Both the position numbers and the translations under genes were made by a program. From Neoroseomonas marina (lineage in GTDB: Bacteria > Pseudomonadota > Alphaproteobacteria > Acetobacterales > Acetobacteraceae): a stretch of DNA of 64,000 bases. Below the pieces are notes generated by a model. It searched no databases. It was not told where the DNA came from and worked only from the letters and a program-made list of their open reading frames with translations. The stretch is taken from NCBI RefSeq assembly GCF_012927745.1, contig NZ_JABBKX010000006.1, positions 186,001 through 250,000 of the forward strand, in the 5' to 3' direction. Positions 7,654 to 16,379 of the stretch are shown one piece after another (position 1 is the stretch's first letter; every line of letters begins with the position of its first letter).

Positions 7654-9572
7654 TGACCCGCCCGGCCACACCCCTGCTGGATCGCGTGACGGTCCCTGCG
7701 GACCTGCGCAACTTCTCGGCCGACCAGCTGAAGCGCCTGGCCGAGGAGCTGCGCGCGGAGACGATCGACGCGGTTTCGAGCACCGGGGGGCATCTCGGCG
7801 CCTCGCTCGGCGTGGTGGAGCTCACCGTCGCGATCCACGCCGTGTTCGATACGCCCAAGGATCGGCTGATCTGGGACGTCGGCCACCAGGCCTATCCGCA
7901 CAAGATCCTGACCGGGCGGCGCGACCGCATCCGCACCCTGCGCCAGGGCGGCGGTCTGTCCGGCTTCACGCGGCGCAGCGAGAGCGAATACGACCCCTTC
8001 GGCGCGGCGCATTCCTCGACCTCGATCTCGGCCGGCCTCGGCATGGCCGTGGCCCGCGACCTCAAGGGCGACGACCGCAACGTCGTCGCCGTGATCGGCG
8101 ACGGCGCGATGAGCGCGGGCATGGCCTATGAGGCCATGAACAATGCCGGCGCGTCGAAGGCGAACCTGATCGTCGTCCTCAACGACAACGACATGTCGAT
8201 CGCGCCGCCGGTCGGCGCGATGTCGGCCTATCTGTCGCGGCTGATCTCCTCGCGTCCCTTCCTGAACCTGCGGGAGCTGATGGCGCGCGTGGCGCGGCGC
8301 TTCCCGGCGCCGCTGGAACGCGCCGCGCGGCGCGCCGACGAATATGCGCGCGGCCTTCTGACGGGCGGTACGCTGTTCGAGGAACTGGGCTTCTACTATG
8401 TCGGCCCGGTGGATGGGCACAGCCTGGATCACCTGCTGCCGGTGCTGCGCAACCTGCGCGACACCGACCATGCCGGCCCCATCTTGCTGCACGTCGTGAC
8501 GCAGAAGGGCAAGGGCTACGCGCCGGCGGAAGCCTCGGCCGACAAGTACCACGGCGTGGTGAAGTTCAATGTCGTGACGGGCGAGCAGGCCAAGGCGCCG
8601 CCCGGCCCGCCCTCCTATACCAAGGTCTTCGCCAACGCCCTGATCGCCGAGGCCGAGGCCGACGATCGCATCGTCGCGATCAACGCCGCCATGCCGTCGG
8701 GTACTGGGATGGACGCCTTCGCGAAGAAGTTCCCCCGGCGCTGCTTCGATGTCGGCATCGCCGAGCAGCACGCCGTCACCTTCGCCGCCGGCATGGCGAC
8801 CGAAGGCATGAAGCCCTTCTGCGCGATCTACTCGACCTTCCTGCAGCGCGCCTACGACCAGGTGATGCACGACGTCGCGCTGCAGTCGCTGCCGGTGCGC
8901 CTCGCGATGGATCGCGCGGGCCTCGTCGGCGCGGACGGCGCGACGCATGCGGGGGCCTTTGACATCGCCTATCTCGGCTGTCTGCCGAACATGGTGCTGA
9001 TGGCGGCCTCCGACGAAGTCGAGCTGGCGCACATGGTCGCGACCGCGGCGGTGATCGATGACCGGCCGTCCGCCTTCCGCTATCCGCGGGGGGAGGGGCT
9101 CGGCCTCGAGATCCCGAAGCGTGGCAGCGTGCTGGAGATCGGCCGCGGCCGCGTGCTGCGCGAGGGAACGTCCATCGCGATCCTGTCCTATGGCGCGCGG
9201 CTGCAGGAATGCATCAAGGCGGCGGATGAGCTCGCCGCGCACGGGCTGTCCTGCACGGTCGCCGATGCGCGCTTCGCCAAGCCGCTCGACGCCGCGCTGG
9301 TCGAACGTCTGGCGCGTGAGCACGAGGTGCTGATCACCATCGAGGAAGGCTCGATCCTGGGCTTCGGCGGGCTGGTGATGCACCACCTGGCGACGCGCGG
9401 GCTGCTCGATGGCGGGGTGAAGATCCGGCCGATGTGCCTGCCCGACCGCTTCATCGACCACGATGCGCCGCGCAAGCAGTACGACGAGGCGGGGCTGAAC
9501 GCGCCGCACATCGTGGCGACGGCGCTGGCGGCGCTCGGCCAGGCGGACAAGGTCCTGCCGGCCAGGGCCTGA
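7653..9572 (+). CDS. dxs: 1-deoxy-D-xylulose-5-phosphate synthase
   Basis: A 639-residue thiamine-diphosphate enzyme that joins pyruvate and glyceraldehyde-3-phosphate in the first step of the MEP isoprenoid pathway. The order is the usual one: the N-terminal [17 protein letters not shown], the ThDP motif [13 protein letters not shown] (from residue 149) ending at NDND (177-180), then a transketolase-like pyrimidine-binding domain with [10 protein letters not shown] and a C-terminal domain. The ATG at 7653 overlaps the ispA stop and gives a normal length; a longer frame upstream is spurious. Its stop abuts the stop of the convergent methyltransferase gene. Confidence 0.96.
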   Translation: MTRPATPLLDRVTVPADLRNFSADQLKRLAEELRAETIDAVSSTGGHLGASLGVVELTVAIHAVFDTPKDRLIWDVGHQAYPHKILTGRRDRIRTLRQGGGLSGFTRRSESEYDPFGAAHSSTSISAGLGMAVARDLKGDDRNVVAVIGDGAMSAGMAYEAMNNAGASKANLIVVLNDNDMSIAPPVGAMSAYLSRLISSRPFLNLRELMARVARRFPAPLERAARRADEYARGLLTGGTLFEELGFYYVGPVDGHSLDHLLPVLRNLRDTDHAGPILLHVVTQKGKGYAPAEASADKYHGVVKFNVVTGEQAKAPPGPPSYTKVFANALIAEAEADDRIVAINAAMPSGTGMDAFAKKFPRRCFDVGIAEQHAVTFAAGMATEGMKPFCAIYSTFLQRAYDQVMHDVALQSLPVRLAMDRAGLVGADGATHAGAFDIAYLGCLPNMVLMAASDEVELAHMVATAAVIDDRPSAFRYPRGEGLGLEIPKRGSVLEIGRGRVLREGTSIAILSYGARLQECIKAADELAAHGLSCTVADARFAKPLDAALVERLAREHEVLITIEEGSILGFGGLVMHHLATRGLLDGGVKIRPMCLPDRFIDHDAPRKQYDEAGLNAPHIVATALAALGQADKVLPARA

Positions 9573-10298
9573 TCAGGGCACGCGGGCGAGGACGAAGGCG
9601 GTCAGGCCGAACAGGCGGTTGCGCCGGAAGACCGGCAGTTCCGCGGTGCTGAGGCTGCCGAGGATGGCGTTGCCGACGGCGCCGTGCCGGCGCATCTCCG
9701 ACCGCGGGCCGGGCTGTGCGCCGGTCACGGCATGGCGGATGGCCGCCGGCAGCCGGAGCGCCGCGGCGATCGGGAAGATGGCGGCGAAGAAGTAGCAGCC
9801 GCGCTCCACCGACAATCCGGCGCGTCGCGCGACGTCCTCGATGGCGGCAACGGTGTAGCGCCGCCGGTGGCCCAGGAAGACATCGTGCCCGCTCCAGAGG
9901 AAGCGGAAGGCGGGAACGGTGATGAGGACACGGGTGCCGGATGTCGCGTCGCCGACATAGGATCGCAGCAGCCCGACATCGTCGTCCACGTGCTCGAGGA
10001 CATCCATCAGCAGCATCAGGTCCGCCTCGCCGGGCGGTGCGGCCCGCCGGAAGGCGATCGGCTTGCCGGCCTCTGTCTCGTCGTGTTCGGCCGGGTAGTT
10101 TGGATCGACGCAGACCGCCTCCCGCGCCCGGGTGTCGCGCAGCAGCGCACGCGAGAAGAAGCCCGAACCGGCGCCGATATCGAGTATCCTGCGCGGTGCG
10201 GCATCCCCGATCATCGCGAGAAGGGCGCGGCGCTTGGAAACGTAGTACCAGTGCCGATCGATGTCTTCGCCAAGGATTCGCTGTTCCAGCAGATCCAT
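9573..10298 (-). CDS. class I SAM-dependent methyltransferase
   Basis: A 241-residue methyltransferase with motif I ILDIGAGSGFF (residues 38-48), an acidic motif II (VCVDPNY) and a MDVLEHVDD motif typical of methionine-biosynthesis/UbiE-like type 11 enzymes. The later part (GHRRRYT, then a hydrophobic FFAAIFPIAAAL stretch) resembles proteins annotated with lipid or polyketide methyl transfer, but the substrate is unknown. I prefer the ATG at 10298, which has GGGAAGG upstream, over a TTG at 10370 that would add 24 residues. It converges with dxs and diverges from tlyA. Confidence 0.82.
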   Translation of the reverse strand: MDLLEQRILGEDIDRHWYYVSKRRALLAMIGDAAPRRILDIGAGSGFFSRALLRDTRAREAVCVDPNYPAEHDETEAGKPIAFRRAAPPGEADLMLLMDVLEHVDDDVGLLRSYVGDATSGTRVLITVPAFRFLWSGHDVFLGHRRRYTVAAIEDVARRAGLSVERGCYFFAAIFPIAAALRLPAAIRHAVTGAQPGPRSEMRRHGAVGNAILGSLSTAELPVFRRNRLFGLTAFVLARVP

Positions 10299-10420
10299 GC
10301 GGTGCAAGAACCTTCCCGGCCGAAAGAACGCGTGCCAAGCCAGTCTAGAGGCCGCGTTGTCGCACCGCAATCAAGGGCCGGATTGCCCCAGTGAGGGCGT
10401 CCGGGCAGGGTGGGAAAGCC

Positions 10421-11158
10421 ATGGCCAAACAACGCGCCGATATCGCTCTCGTCGAACGCGGCCTGGTCGAGACGCGCGCCCGGGCCCAGGCGCTGATCCT
10501 CGCCGGCAAGGTCTTTTCCGGCGAGAAGCGCATCGCCAAGGCCGGCGACCTGCTGCCCGAGGGCACGCCGATCGAGGTGCGCGGCCAGGAGCATCCCTGG
10601 GTCAGCCGCGGCGGCATCAAGCTGGCCCATGCGCTGGCGCATTTCGGGCTGGACCCGGCGGGGCGCATCGGGCTCGACATCGGCGCCTCGACCGGCGGCT
10701 TCACCGACGTGCTGCTGCAGAAGGGCGCGGCGAAGGTCTATGCCGTCGATGTCGGCCATGGGCAGCTCGACTGGAAGCTGCGCAACGATCCGCGCGTGGT
10801 GGTGCTGGAACGGACCAATGCGCGTCATCTCACGGCGGAACAGGTGCCCGAGGCGCCCGGCGTCGTCGTCTGCGACGCCTCCTTCATCGGGTTGCGCACC
10901 GTGCTGCCGGCGGCGCTTGCGCTCGCCGTGCCTGGGGCCTTCGCGGTCGCGCTGATCAAGCCGCAATTCGAGGCCGGGCCCGACAAGGTCGGCAAGGGCG
11001 GCGTCGTCCGGGACCCCGCGGTGCATGAGGAGGTCTGCGCGACCATCCGCACCTGGTGGGAAGCGCTGCCGGGCTGGCGCGTCCTCGGCATCGAGCCCAG
11101 CCCGATCACCGGCCCCGAGGGCAACCGGGAATTCCTGATCGCCGCCATCCGCGACTAG
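10421..11158 (+). CDS. tlyA: TlyA-family rRNA methyltransferase / haemolysin-like protein
   Basis: A 245-residue protein with an N-terminal S4 RNA-binding domain (residues 1-60), the linker VSRGG (61-65) and an FtsJ-like Rossmann methyltransferase domain opening with DIGASTGGFTDVLL (86-99). TlyA proteins 2'-O-methylate ribosomal RNA at cytidines and often affect capreomycin sensitivity; the haemolysin name is historical. The ATG at 10421 is chosen over one at 10391 because the S4 domain begins directly after it (AKQRADIALVERGL). The gene diverges from the methyltransferase gene across about 120 bases. Confidence 0.9.
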   Translation: MAKQRADIALVERGLVETRARAQALILAGKVFSGEKRIAKAGDLLPEGTPIEVRGQEHPWVSRGGIKLAHALAHFGLDPAGRIGLDIGASTGGFTDVLLQKGAAKVYAVDVGHGQLDWKLRNDPRVVVLERTNARHLTAEQVPEAPGVVVCDASFIGLRTVLPAALALAVPGAFAVALIKPQFEAGPDKVGKGGVVRDPAVHEEVCATIRTWWEALPGWRVLGIEPSPITGPEGNREFLIAAIRD

Positions 11159-11209
11159 CGCGCGGCGGCCCCGCGCGGCAGGATCGCCGCCATTGCGGAG
11201 GAGCCTGCC

Positions 11210-12136
11210 ATGTCCAAGGTCATCATCACCTGCGCCGTCACGGGCGCGATCCACACGCCCTCGATGTCCGACCACCTGCCGATCACGCCGCAGGAGATCG
11301 CCGAGCAGTCCATTGCGGCGGCCGAGGCCGGCGCCTCCATCATCCACCTGCACGCCCGCGACCCGAACGATGGCCGTCCGACGCCGGATCCGGCGGTGTT
11401 CATGCAGTTCCTGCCGGTCATCAAGCAGTCCACCGACGCGGTCATCAACATCACGACCGGCGGCGGGCTCGGCATGACGGTGGATGAGCGCCTCGCCGCA
11501 CCGCTGCTTGCCAAGCCCGAGATGTGCAGCCTCAACATGGGCTCGATGAACTTCAACATCGCGCCGTCCGCCGCGCGGGTGAAGAAGTTCAAGTACGAGT
11601 GGGAGCGGCCCTACCTCGAGGGCACCACCAACTACATCTTCCGCAACACCTTCCAGGACATCGAGCAGATCGTCGAGCGCCTGGGCAAGACGCACGGCAC
11701 GCGCTTCGAGTTCGAGTGCTACGACATCGGCCACCTCTACAACCTCGCGCACATGCTGGACCGCAAGGTGGTGGAGCCGCCGCTCTTCACGCAGACGATC
11801 TTCGGCATCCTCGGCGGCATCGGCGCCGAGCACCGGAACCTGATGTTCATGAAGGAGACGGCCGACCGGCTGTTCGGCAAGGACTATGTCTGGTCCGTGC
11901 TGGCGGCCGGTCGCCATCAGATGCCCTTCGTGACCATGGCCGGCATGATGGGCGGCAATGTCCGCGTCGGGCTGGAGGACAGCCTCTGGATCGGCAAGGG
12001 CAAGGCCGCGACGTCCAACGCCGAGCAGGTGGCGAAGATCCGTCGCATCCTCGAGGAGCTCAGCCTCGAGATCGCGACGCCGGCCGAGGCCCGCGAGATG
12101 CTGAAGCTGAAGGGCGGCGACCTGGTCGGCTTCTGA
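11210..12136 (+). CDS. beta-keto acid cleavage enzyme (BKACE, 3-keto-5-aminohexanoate cleavage family)
   Basis: A 308-residue TIM-barrel enzyme that condenses a beta-keto acid with acetyl-CoA and cleaves it to acetoacetate and a CoA ester. The zinc site shows in IIHLHARDPNDG (His46, His48), and the family segment INITTGGG is also present. BKACE members use many different keto acids; Kce of lysine fermentation is only one. The local neighbours (tlyA, fliI) do not suggest a substrate, although the HMG-CoA lyase-type and 3-hydroxyacyl-CoA dehydrogenase genes in the window fit a general acyl-CoA catabolic capacity. A GGAGG ribosome site precedes the ATG. Confidence 0.9.
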   Translation: MSKVIITCAVTGAIHTPSMSDHLPITPQEIAEQSIAAAEAGASIIHLHARDPNDGRPTPDPAVFMQFLPVIKQSTDAVINITTGGGLGMTVDERLAAPLLAKPEMCSLNMGSMNFNIAPSAARVKKFKYEWERPYLEGTTNYIFRNTFQDIEQIVERLGKTHGTRFEFECYDIGHLYNLAHMLDRKVVEPPLFTQTIFGILGGIGAEHRNLMFMKETADRLFGKDYVWSVLAAGRHQMPFVTMAGMMGGNVRVGLEDSLWIGKGKAATSNAEQVAKIRRILEELSLEIATPAEAREMLKLKGGDLVGF

Positions 12137-12179
12137 GGCTTAACGCGGCGCCAACCGGCTCGGGGGCAGGGTCGCGCCC

Positions 12180-13517
12180 ATGCGCCCCGATCCCGCCGCC
12201 GCTGCCGCGGCACTTGCGCTCGTGCCGCGGGAGGCGGTGCAGGGCACCGTCACCGGTCTTGGCGGCCTGACCGTAACGCTGGCAGGCTTCGGCCCGCTGG
12301 CCGCGATCGGAGACCGGGTCCGCATCGACCTGCCCCGCGCCGCCCCCCTGCTGGCCGAGATCGCCGCCTTCCGCGACGGCATGGCCGAGGCCATCGCCCT
12401 CGGTCCGCTGCACGGAGTTTCGGCCGGCGCGCGCGCGGTGCTCGCACCGCGGCCGGCGCTGTCGGTCTCGGACGCCTGGCTCGGCCGCGTACTTGATCCA
12501 ATGGGCCGGCCGATGGATGGGCGGCGGCCGCCTGCGCTGGGCGCGGGCCTACGCCCCACCCACGCCCCCGCGCCGGAGGCCGGCGGCCGCGCCCGGCTCG
12601 GGCCGCGCATGGCGCTCGGGGTGCGCGCGCTCGATCTCTTCACGCCCGTGCGCCAGGGGCAGCGGCTCGGGTTGTTCGCCGCCTCGGGCGTGGGGAAATC
12701 GACGCTGATGGCGATGCTCGCCGGCGGCGTCGCGGCGGATGTCATCGTCTTCGCCCTGGTCGGCGAACGCGGACGCGAACTGCGCGAGTTCCTCGAGGAC
12801 GACCTCGGTCCCGAGCGCCTCGCGCGGTCCGTCGTCATCTGCGCCACCTCCGACACCGCGGCGCCCGTGCGGCGGGAGGCCGCCTACGCCGCCATGACCG
12901 TCGCCGAGCATTTCCGCGACCAGGGCCGCCAGGTGCTGCTGTTGATGGACAGCGTGACGCGCTTCGCCCTCGCCCTGCGCGAGATCGGTCTCGCCGTACG
13001 CGAACCCCCCGCGACGCGGGGATATCCGCCCTCGGTCTTCACCGAGTTGCCGCGTCTGCTCGAACGCGCCGGACCGGGGCCGGAGGGTTGCGGCGGCGCC
13101 ATCACCGCGCTGTTCACCGTGCTGGTCGAGGGCGACGACCATGACGAGCCGGTGGCCGACGCCGTGCGCGGCATCCTCGACGGCCATGTCGTGCTCGACC
13201 GCCGCATCGCCGAGGCCGGGCGCTATCCGCCGGTCGACGTCCTCCGCTCGCTGAGTCGCACCGCGCCCGGCGTGCTGGACGCGCATGAACGCCCGCTGGT
13301 CGCGGAGGCGCGCCGCCACCTCGCGACCTGGGCGGAGCTGCGCGACCTGGTGCGCCTCGGCGCCTATCGCCCTGGGCATGACCGCGAGGCCGATGCGGCC
13401 GTCGCCCTCGCCCCCGCGATCGAGCGCGTCCTCGCCCAGCCCAAGGGCATGGCGAGCGATCCGGACGAGGCCTTCAGCGCGCTCGCCTCTGCCATGTCCA
13501 TGCCGGACTCGCCCTGA
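12180..13517 (+). CDS. fliI: flagellum-specific ATPase FliI
   Basis: A 445-residue ATPase of the type III export family. It has the LGRVLDPMGRPMDG segment (101-114), Walker A ASGVGKST (168-175), the family-specific ALVGERGREL (192-201), Walker B LLLMDS, and the TRGYPPSVFTELPRLLERAG block. FliI powers export of flagellar axial proteins with FliH and FliJ. None of these, nor any other flagellar or secretion gene, is in the window, so this is an isolated copy. It could serve flagella encoded elsewhere. The N-terminal ~90 residues are Ala-rich and weakly conserved. The sequence favours FliI over virulence-type SctN but does not exclude it. Confidence 0.85.
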   Translation: MRPDPAAAAAALALVPREAVQGTVTGLGGLTVTLAGFGPLAAIGDRVRIDLPRAAPLLAEIAAFRDGMAEAIALGPLHGVSAGARAVLAPRPALSVSDAWLGRVLDPMGRPMDGRRPPALGAGLRPTHAPAPEAGGRARLGPRMALGVRALDLFTPVRQGQRLGLFAASGVGKSTLMAMLAGGVAADVIVFALVGERGRELREFLEDDLGPERLARSVVICATSDTAAPVRREAAYAAMTVAEHFRDQGRQVLLLMDSVTRFALALREIGLAVREPPATRGYPPSVFTELPRLLERAGPGPEGCGGAITALFTVLVEGDDHDEPVADAVRGILDGHVVLDRRIAEAGRYPPVDVLRSLSRTAPGVLDAHERPLVAEARRHLATWAELRDLVRLGAYRPGHDREADAAVALAPAIERVLAQPKGMASDPDEAFSALASAMSMPDSP

Positions 13518-13545
13518 CGCGTCGCGCTGCGCCAGGATGGCCGGC

Positions 13546-14193
13546 ATGAGCGAGATGGTCCTGCACTGCTTCCCCGAATCCGGCGGCTGCTACAAGGCGG
13601 CGCTGATGCTGGCCCTGACCGGCACGCCCTGGCGCGGCGTCTGGGTCGACTACTTCAAGGGCGGGCAGACGCGCACCGCGGAATGGCGCGGCGCCCATTC
13701 CGTGATGGGCGAGGTGCCGGTGCTCGAGGACGGCGGGCTGGTGCTGACCCAGTCCGGCGTGATCCTGCATCACCTGGCGGAGCGCACCGGGCAGTTCGGC
13801 GCGGCGGGCAAGGAGGAGGCGCGGGAGATCCTGCGCTGGATCCTCTTCGACAACCACAAGTTCACCTCCTACCTCGCGACCTGGCGCTTCCTGCTGGGCT
13901 GGGCGAAGGACCCCGATCCGGCGGTCGTCGCCTTCTTCCGCGCGCGGGTGGACGCGGCCTTCGCGGTCGCCGACCGGCAGCTCGAGACGCGGCCCTTCAT
14001 CACCGGCGACCAGCCGACCATCGCGGACGTGTCCATGAGCGGCTACGTCCATTATCCGGAGTCGGAATGGCCGCTCGACGTCGCCACGCGCTATCCCGCG
14101 GTCGCGGCCTGGATCGGGCGCATCCGCGCCCTGCCGGGCTGGCAGGCGCCCTACGACCTGTTGCCAGGCCCGCGCACGCCGCCCCACGCCTGA
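13546..14193 (+). CDS. glutathione S-transferase family protein
   Basis: A 215-residue protein with an N-terminal thioredoxin-like GST domain (LHCFPESGGCYKAALMLALTG near residue 6) that includes the cis-Pro context GEVPVLEDGG, followed by ESGVILHHL-like TQSGVILHHLAERTG. An all-helical C-terminal domain follows. It probably conjugates or reduces small electrophiles with glutathione. The start is ATG 13546; an in-frame ATG at 13537 would add three residues. A GC-rich hairpin lies just after the stop. Confidence 0.85.
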   Translation: MSEMVLHCFPESGGCYKAALMLALTGTPWRGVWVDYFKGGQTRTAEWRGAHSVMGEVPVLEDGGLVLTQSGVILHHLAERTGQFGAAGKEEAREILRWILFDNHKFTSYLATWRFLLGWAKDPDPAVVAFFRARVDAAFAVADRQLETRPFITGDQPTIADVSMSGYVHYPESEWPLDVATRYPAVAAWIGRIRALPGWQAPYDLLPGPRTPPHA

Positions 14194-14205
14194 CCGGCCC
14201 GCGTT

Positions 14206-14227
14206 GCCCCCGGACCCGCCCGGGGGC
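14206..14227 (+). terminator. GC-rich hairpin after GST gene, possible terminator
   Basis: An 8-bp perfect stem (GCCCCCGG / CCGGGGGC) with a six-base loop lies 12 bases after the GST stop and 30 bases before the lyase start. There is no U-run, so it may only attenuate or stabilise mRNA ends. Confidence 0.35.
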
Positions 14228-14257
14228 TACACGGAAACGGAATTCGCGGAGGGAGCC

Positions 14258-15160
14258 ATGTCCGAAACCGCCATCATCAGCGAGGTCGCCCCGCGCGACG
14301 GCATCCAGTCGATCACCGGCGCGCCGGTGACGACCGAGGCCAAGATCGCCCTGATCCGCGCCTGCTACGACGCGGGGATCCGGCGCATGGAGGTCGGGTC
14401 CTTCGTCTCGCCCAAGGCGATCCCGCAGATGGCCGGCACCGAGGCGGTGCTTGCAGCCTGCAAGACGATGCCTGGCCTCGAATCGACGGTGCTGGTGCCC
14501 AACCGCCGCGGCTTCGAGACGGCGATCGCGAATGGCGCCGATCGCCTCGGCTTCTTCATGTCGGCCACGGCGGGGCACAACAAGGCGAACCTCAACCGCA
14601 CGCGGGAGGAGAGCTTCGCCGAGCTCGCGAAGCTCGTTCAGGACACGCCCAAGGGCACGCTGATCCGGTTCAACCTCTCCTGCGTCTTCCACTGCCCCTT
14701 CGACGGCGTGGTGCCGGAGGCCGAGGCGCTGGACTGGGTGGAGCGCATCGTCGCCCTGGACCCGGACATGGAGATCGCGCTGGCCGACACGACCGGCAAT
14801 GCGAGCCCCGACCAGGTCGGGCGCGTCTTCCGCCACGCCATCCGCGCCTGGGGCAAGCGCTTCGCCTTCCACGGCCATGACACCTACGGGATGGGCGTCG
14901 CCAACGTCATGGCGGCCTGGGAGGCCGGCTGCCGCGTGTTCGACAGCGCGGCGGGCGGCATCGGCGGCTGCCCCTTCGCGCCGGGGGCCACCGGCAACGT
15001 CGCGACCGAGGACGTGGTCTGGATGTTCCGCCGCATGGGCGTGAAGACCGGCGTGGAGTGGAACCGGCTGCTGGTCGCTGCCGACATGGCCGCGGCGATC
15101 CCGGGCGCGGTGCCCGGCGGGCGGATGCGCGCGGTCCCGGCGGCGCGGCAGGCGGCGTGA
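14258..15160 (+). CDS. hydroxymethylglutaryl-CoA lyase family enzyme
   Basis: A 300-residue TIM-barrel HMGL-like protein. EVAPRDGIQS near the N-terminus is the metal- and substrate-binding stretch, RMEVGSFVSPKAIPQMAGT follows, and GIGGCPFAPGATGNVATED near the C-terminus carries the catalytic Cys loop of HMG-CoA lyases. The expected reaction is cleavage of 3-hydroxy-3-methylglutaryl-CoA to acetyl-CoA and acetoacetate, as in leucine breakdown. Related acyl-CoA lyases cannot be excluded because the usual leucine-degradation neighbours are absent. A GGAGGGA site precedes the ATG at 14258; an upstream frame extension is spurious. Confidence 0.88.
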   Translation: MSETAIISEVAPRDGIQSITGAPVTTEAKIALIRACYDAGIRRMEVGSFVSPKAIPQMAGTEAVLAACKTMPGLESTVLVPNRRGFETAIANGADRLGFFMSATAGHNKANLNRTREESFAELAKLVQDTPKGTLIRFNLSCVFHCPFDGVVPEAEALDWVERIVALDPDMEIALADTTGNASPDQVGRVFRHAIRAWGKRFAFHGHDTYGMGVANVMAAWEAGCRVFDSAAGGIGGCPFAPGATGNVATEDVVWMFRRMGVKTGVEWNRLLVAADMAAAIPGAVPGGRMRAVPAARQAA

Positions 15161-15177
15161 GGCGCTTGCCGCCCCTT

Positions 15178-15195
15178 TCCCCGACGGGTCGGGGA
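15178..15195 (+). repeat. short perfect hairpin before the protease gene
   Basis: TCCCCGAC and GTCGGGGA form an 8-bp perfect inverted repeat separated by two bases, in the 53-base gap between the lyase stop and the protease start. It could terminate or shape the transcript; no U-run follows. Confidence 0.3.
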
Positions 15196-15213
15196 CCCAA
15201 GGTGAAGGGGACG

Positions 15214-16137
15214 ATGCGTCGCGCCACTCCGCTCTTCCTGCTCCTTCTCACCGCGGCCTGCGCCGAGACTCCGATGGGTCCGGCACCCCAGGCATCCGAC
15301 CAGGGTCCGGACGGGACCATCGTGACGGATTACGGCGGCGGCCAGGCGCCGGTCGCCAGGTACATCCGCCTGCCGGACGGGCGCGCGGTCCGCGTCGGTG
15401 ACGATGGCGCGCCGGCTGCGCCCCCGCCGGCGGCGGCCGGCGGAGCCACCGGCAAGCCCGAACAGACCGGCCCAGCCCAGGCGGAGGGAACGGCGCCGCC
15501 GCCAAACCGGCGCGGGCGGCCGATCGGCACCGGGTCCGCCTTTGCGGTTTCGGCGAACGGCCTCGCCGTCACCAACGCCCATGTGGTCGATGGCTGCCGC
15601 CAGGTGGTCGATGATCAGGGGCGCTCGGTGCGCGTCGTCGCCGCCGACGAACGCCGCGACCTTGCGCTGATCGATACCGGCCGTTCCTTTCCCTCCGTGG
15701 TGCATTTCCGCCAGCAGGCCGCGGTGGAACTGGGCGAGACGGTCCTCGTCTTCGGCTTTCCCTATGGGCAGGCGCTCGGCACCGGCCTCAACGTGACCAA
15801 CGGGATCGTGACCGGCCTGGCCGGGCCCGGGGGCGATGCCTCGCGCTTCCAGATGAATGCGGCGGTGCAGCCGGGGAATTCCGGCGGGCCGGCGGTCGAC
15901 GATGCCGGGTTGCTGCTCGGCGTTGCCGTCGGGCGGCTGAACGACATCGCGGTGCTGCGTGCCACAGGCAGCCTGCCGCAGGGGGTGAACTTCGCCATCC
16001 GGGCGGCCGAGGTCGAGCGCTTCCTCGCCGAGCGGGGCGTCATGCCCTCCCGCGGATCGAGCGCCGCCGGCACCGGCGCGCGGGCAGTTTCGGCCGCGGT
16101 CGCCCCGGCCGTCTTCCAGGTCCTGTGCCGCGGCTGA
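15214..16137 (+). CDS. trypsin-like serine protease, predicted lipoprotein
   Basis: A 307-residue S1C/DegP-like protease with a lipoprotein signal: MRRATPLFLLLLTAAC, lipobox Cys16. A Pro/Ala-rich linker runs to about residue 100. The trypsin-like domain has the triad His123 (TNAHVV), Asp149 (RRDLALI) and Ser223 (QPGNSGGP). No PDZ domain follows, unlike DegP. It should be anchored on a membrane facing the periplasm. The start at 15214 is chosen for the signal peptide; the longer frame upstream overlaps the lyase gene. Its substrate is unknown. Confidence 0.85.
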   Translation: MRRATPLFLLLLTAACAETPMGPAPQASDQGPDGTIVTDYGGGQAPVARYIRLPDGRAVRVGDDGAPAAPPPAAAGGATGKPEQTGPAQAEGTAPPPNRRGRPIGTGSAFAVSANGLAVTNAHVVDGCRQVVDDQGRSVRVVAADERRDLALIDTGRSFPSVVHFRQQAAVELGETVLVFGFPYGQALGTGLNVTNGIVTGLAGPGGDASRFQMNAAVQPGNSGGPAVDDAGLLLGVAVGRLNDIAVLRATGSLPQGVNFAIRAAEVERFLAERGVMPSRGSSAAGTGARAVSAAVAPAVFQVLCRG

Positions 16138-16229
16138 AGCCGCGCCCGGGGATTGCCCCTGCGCGTCCACCTTTCCGTCGCTTTTCCTGGCGAGAGTTCT
16201 CGTCCGTCGCAGACCTCGATGGTGGGGAT

Positions 16230-16379
16230 ATGTCGGATCTCGAGACTGATCGCCGGATGGCGGAAGTGGAGCGGCTGCTGAACGATCCGGAGGTGCGCCT
16301 CGATCCCCATCGGGTCTGGGCGCTGCTCGCGGAAATCAGGCTGCGCGCAACGGCCCCGCGCGGTCTTCAGCCGGCGTAG
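16230..16379 (+). CDS. small conserved-looking protein, 49 residues, unknown function
   Basis: A short acidic, helical protein beginning MSDLETDRRMAEVERLLND, with a GGTGGGG stretch upstream as a possible ribosome site. The sequence is not low-complexity and does not look like a shadow of the opposite-strand racemase gene, which it overlaps tail-to-tail by 13 nt. The core (EVERLLNDPEVRLDPHRVWALLAEI) reads like a compact helical hairpin. No family is claimed. Confidence 0.55.
   Translation: MSDLETDRRMAEVERLLNDPEVRLDPHRVWALLAEIRLRATAPRGLQPA

Noticed and set aside
12180-13517. ATP synthase beta or Rho in place of FliI
   Set aside because: The VGERGREL and TRGYPPSVFTELPRLLERAG blocks belong to the FliI/SctN export ATPases; F1 and Rho signatures are absent.
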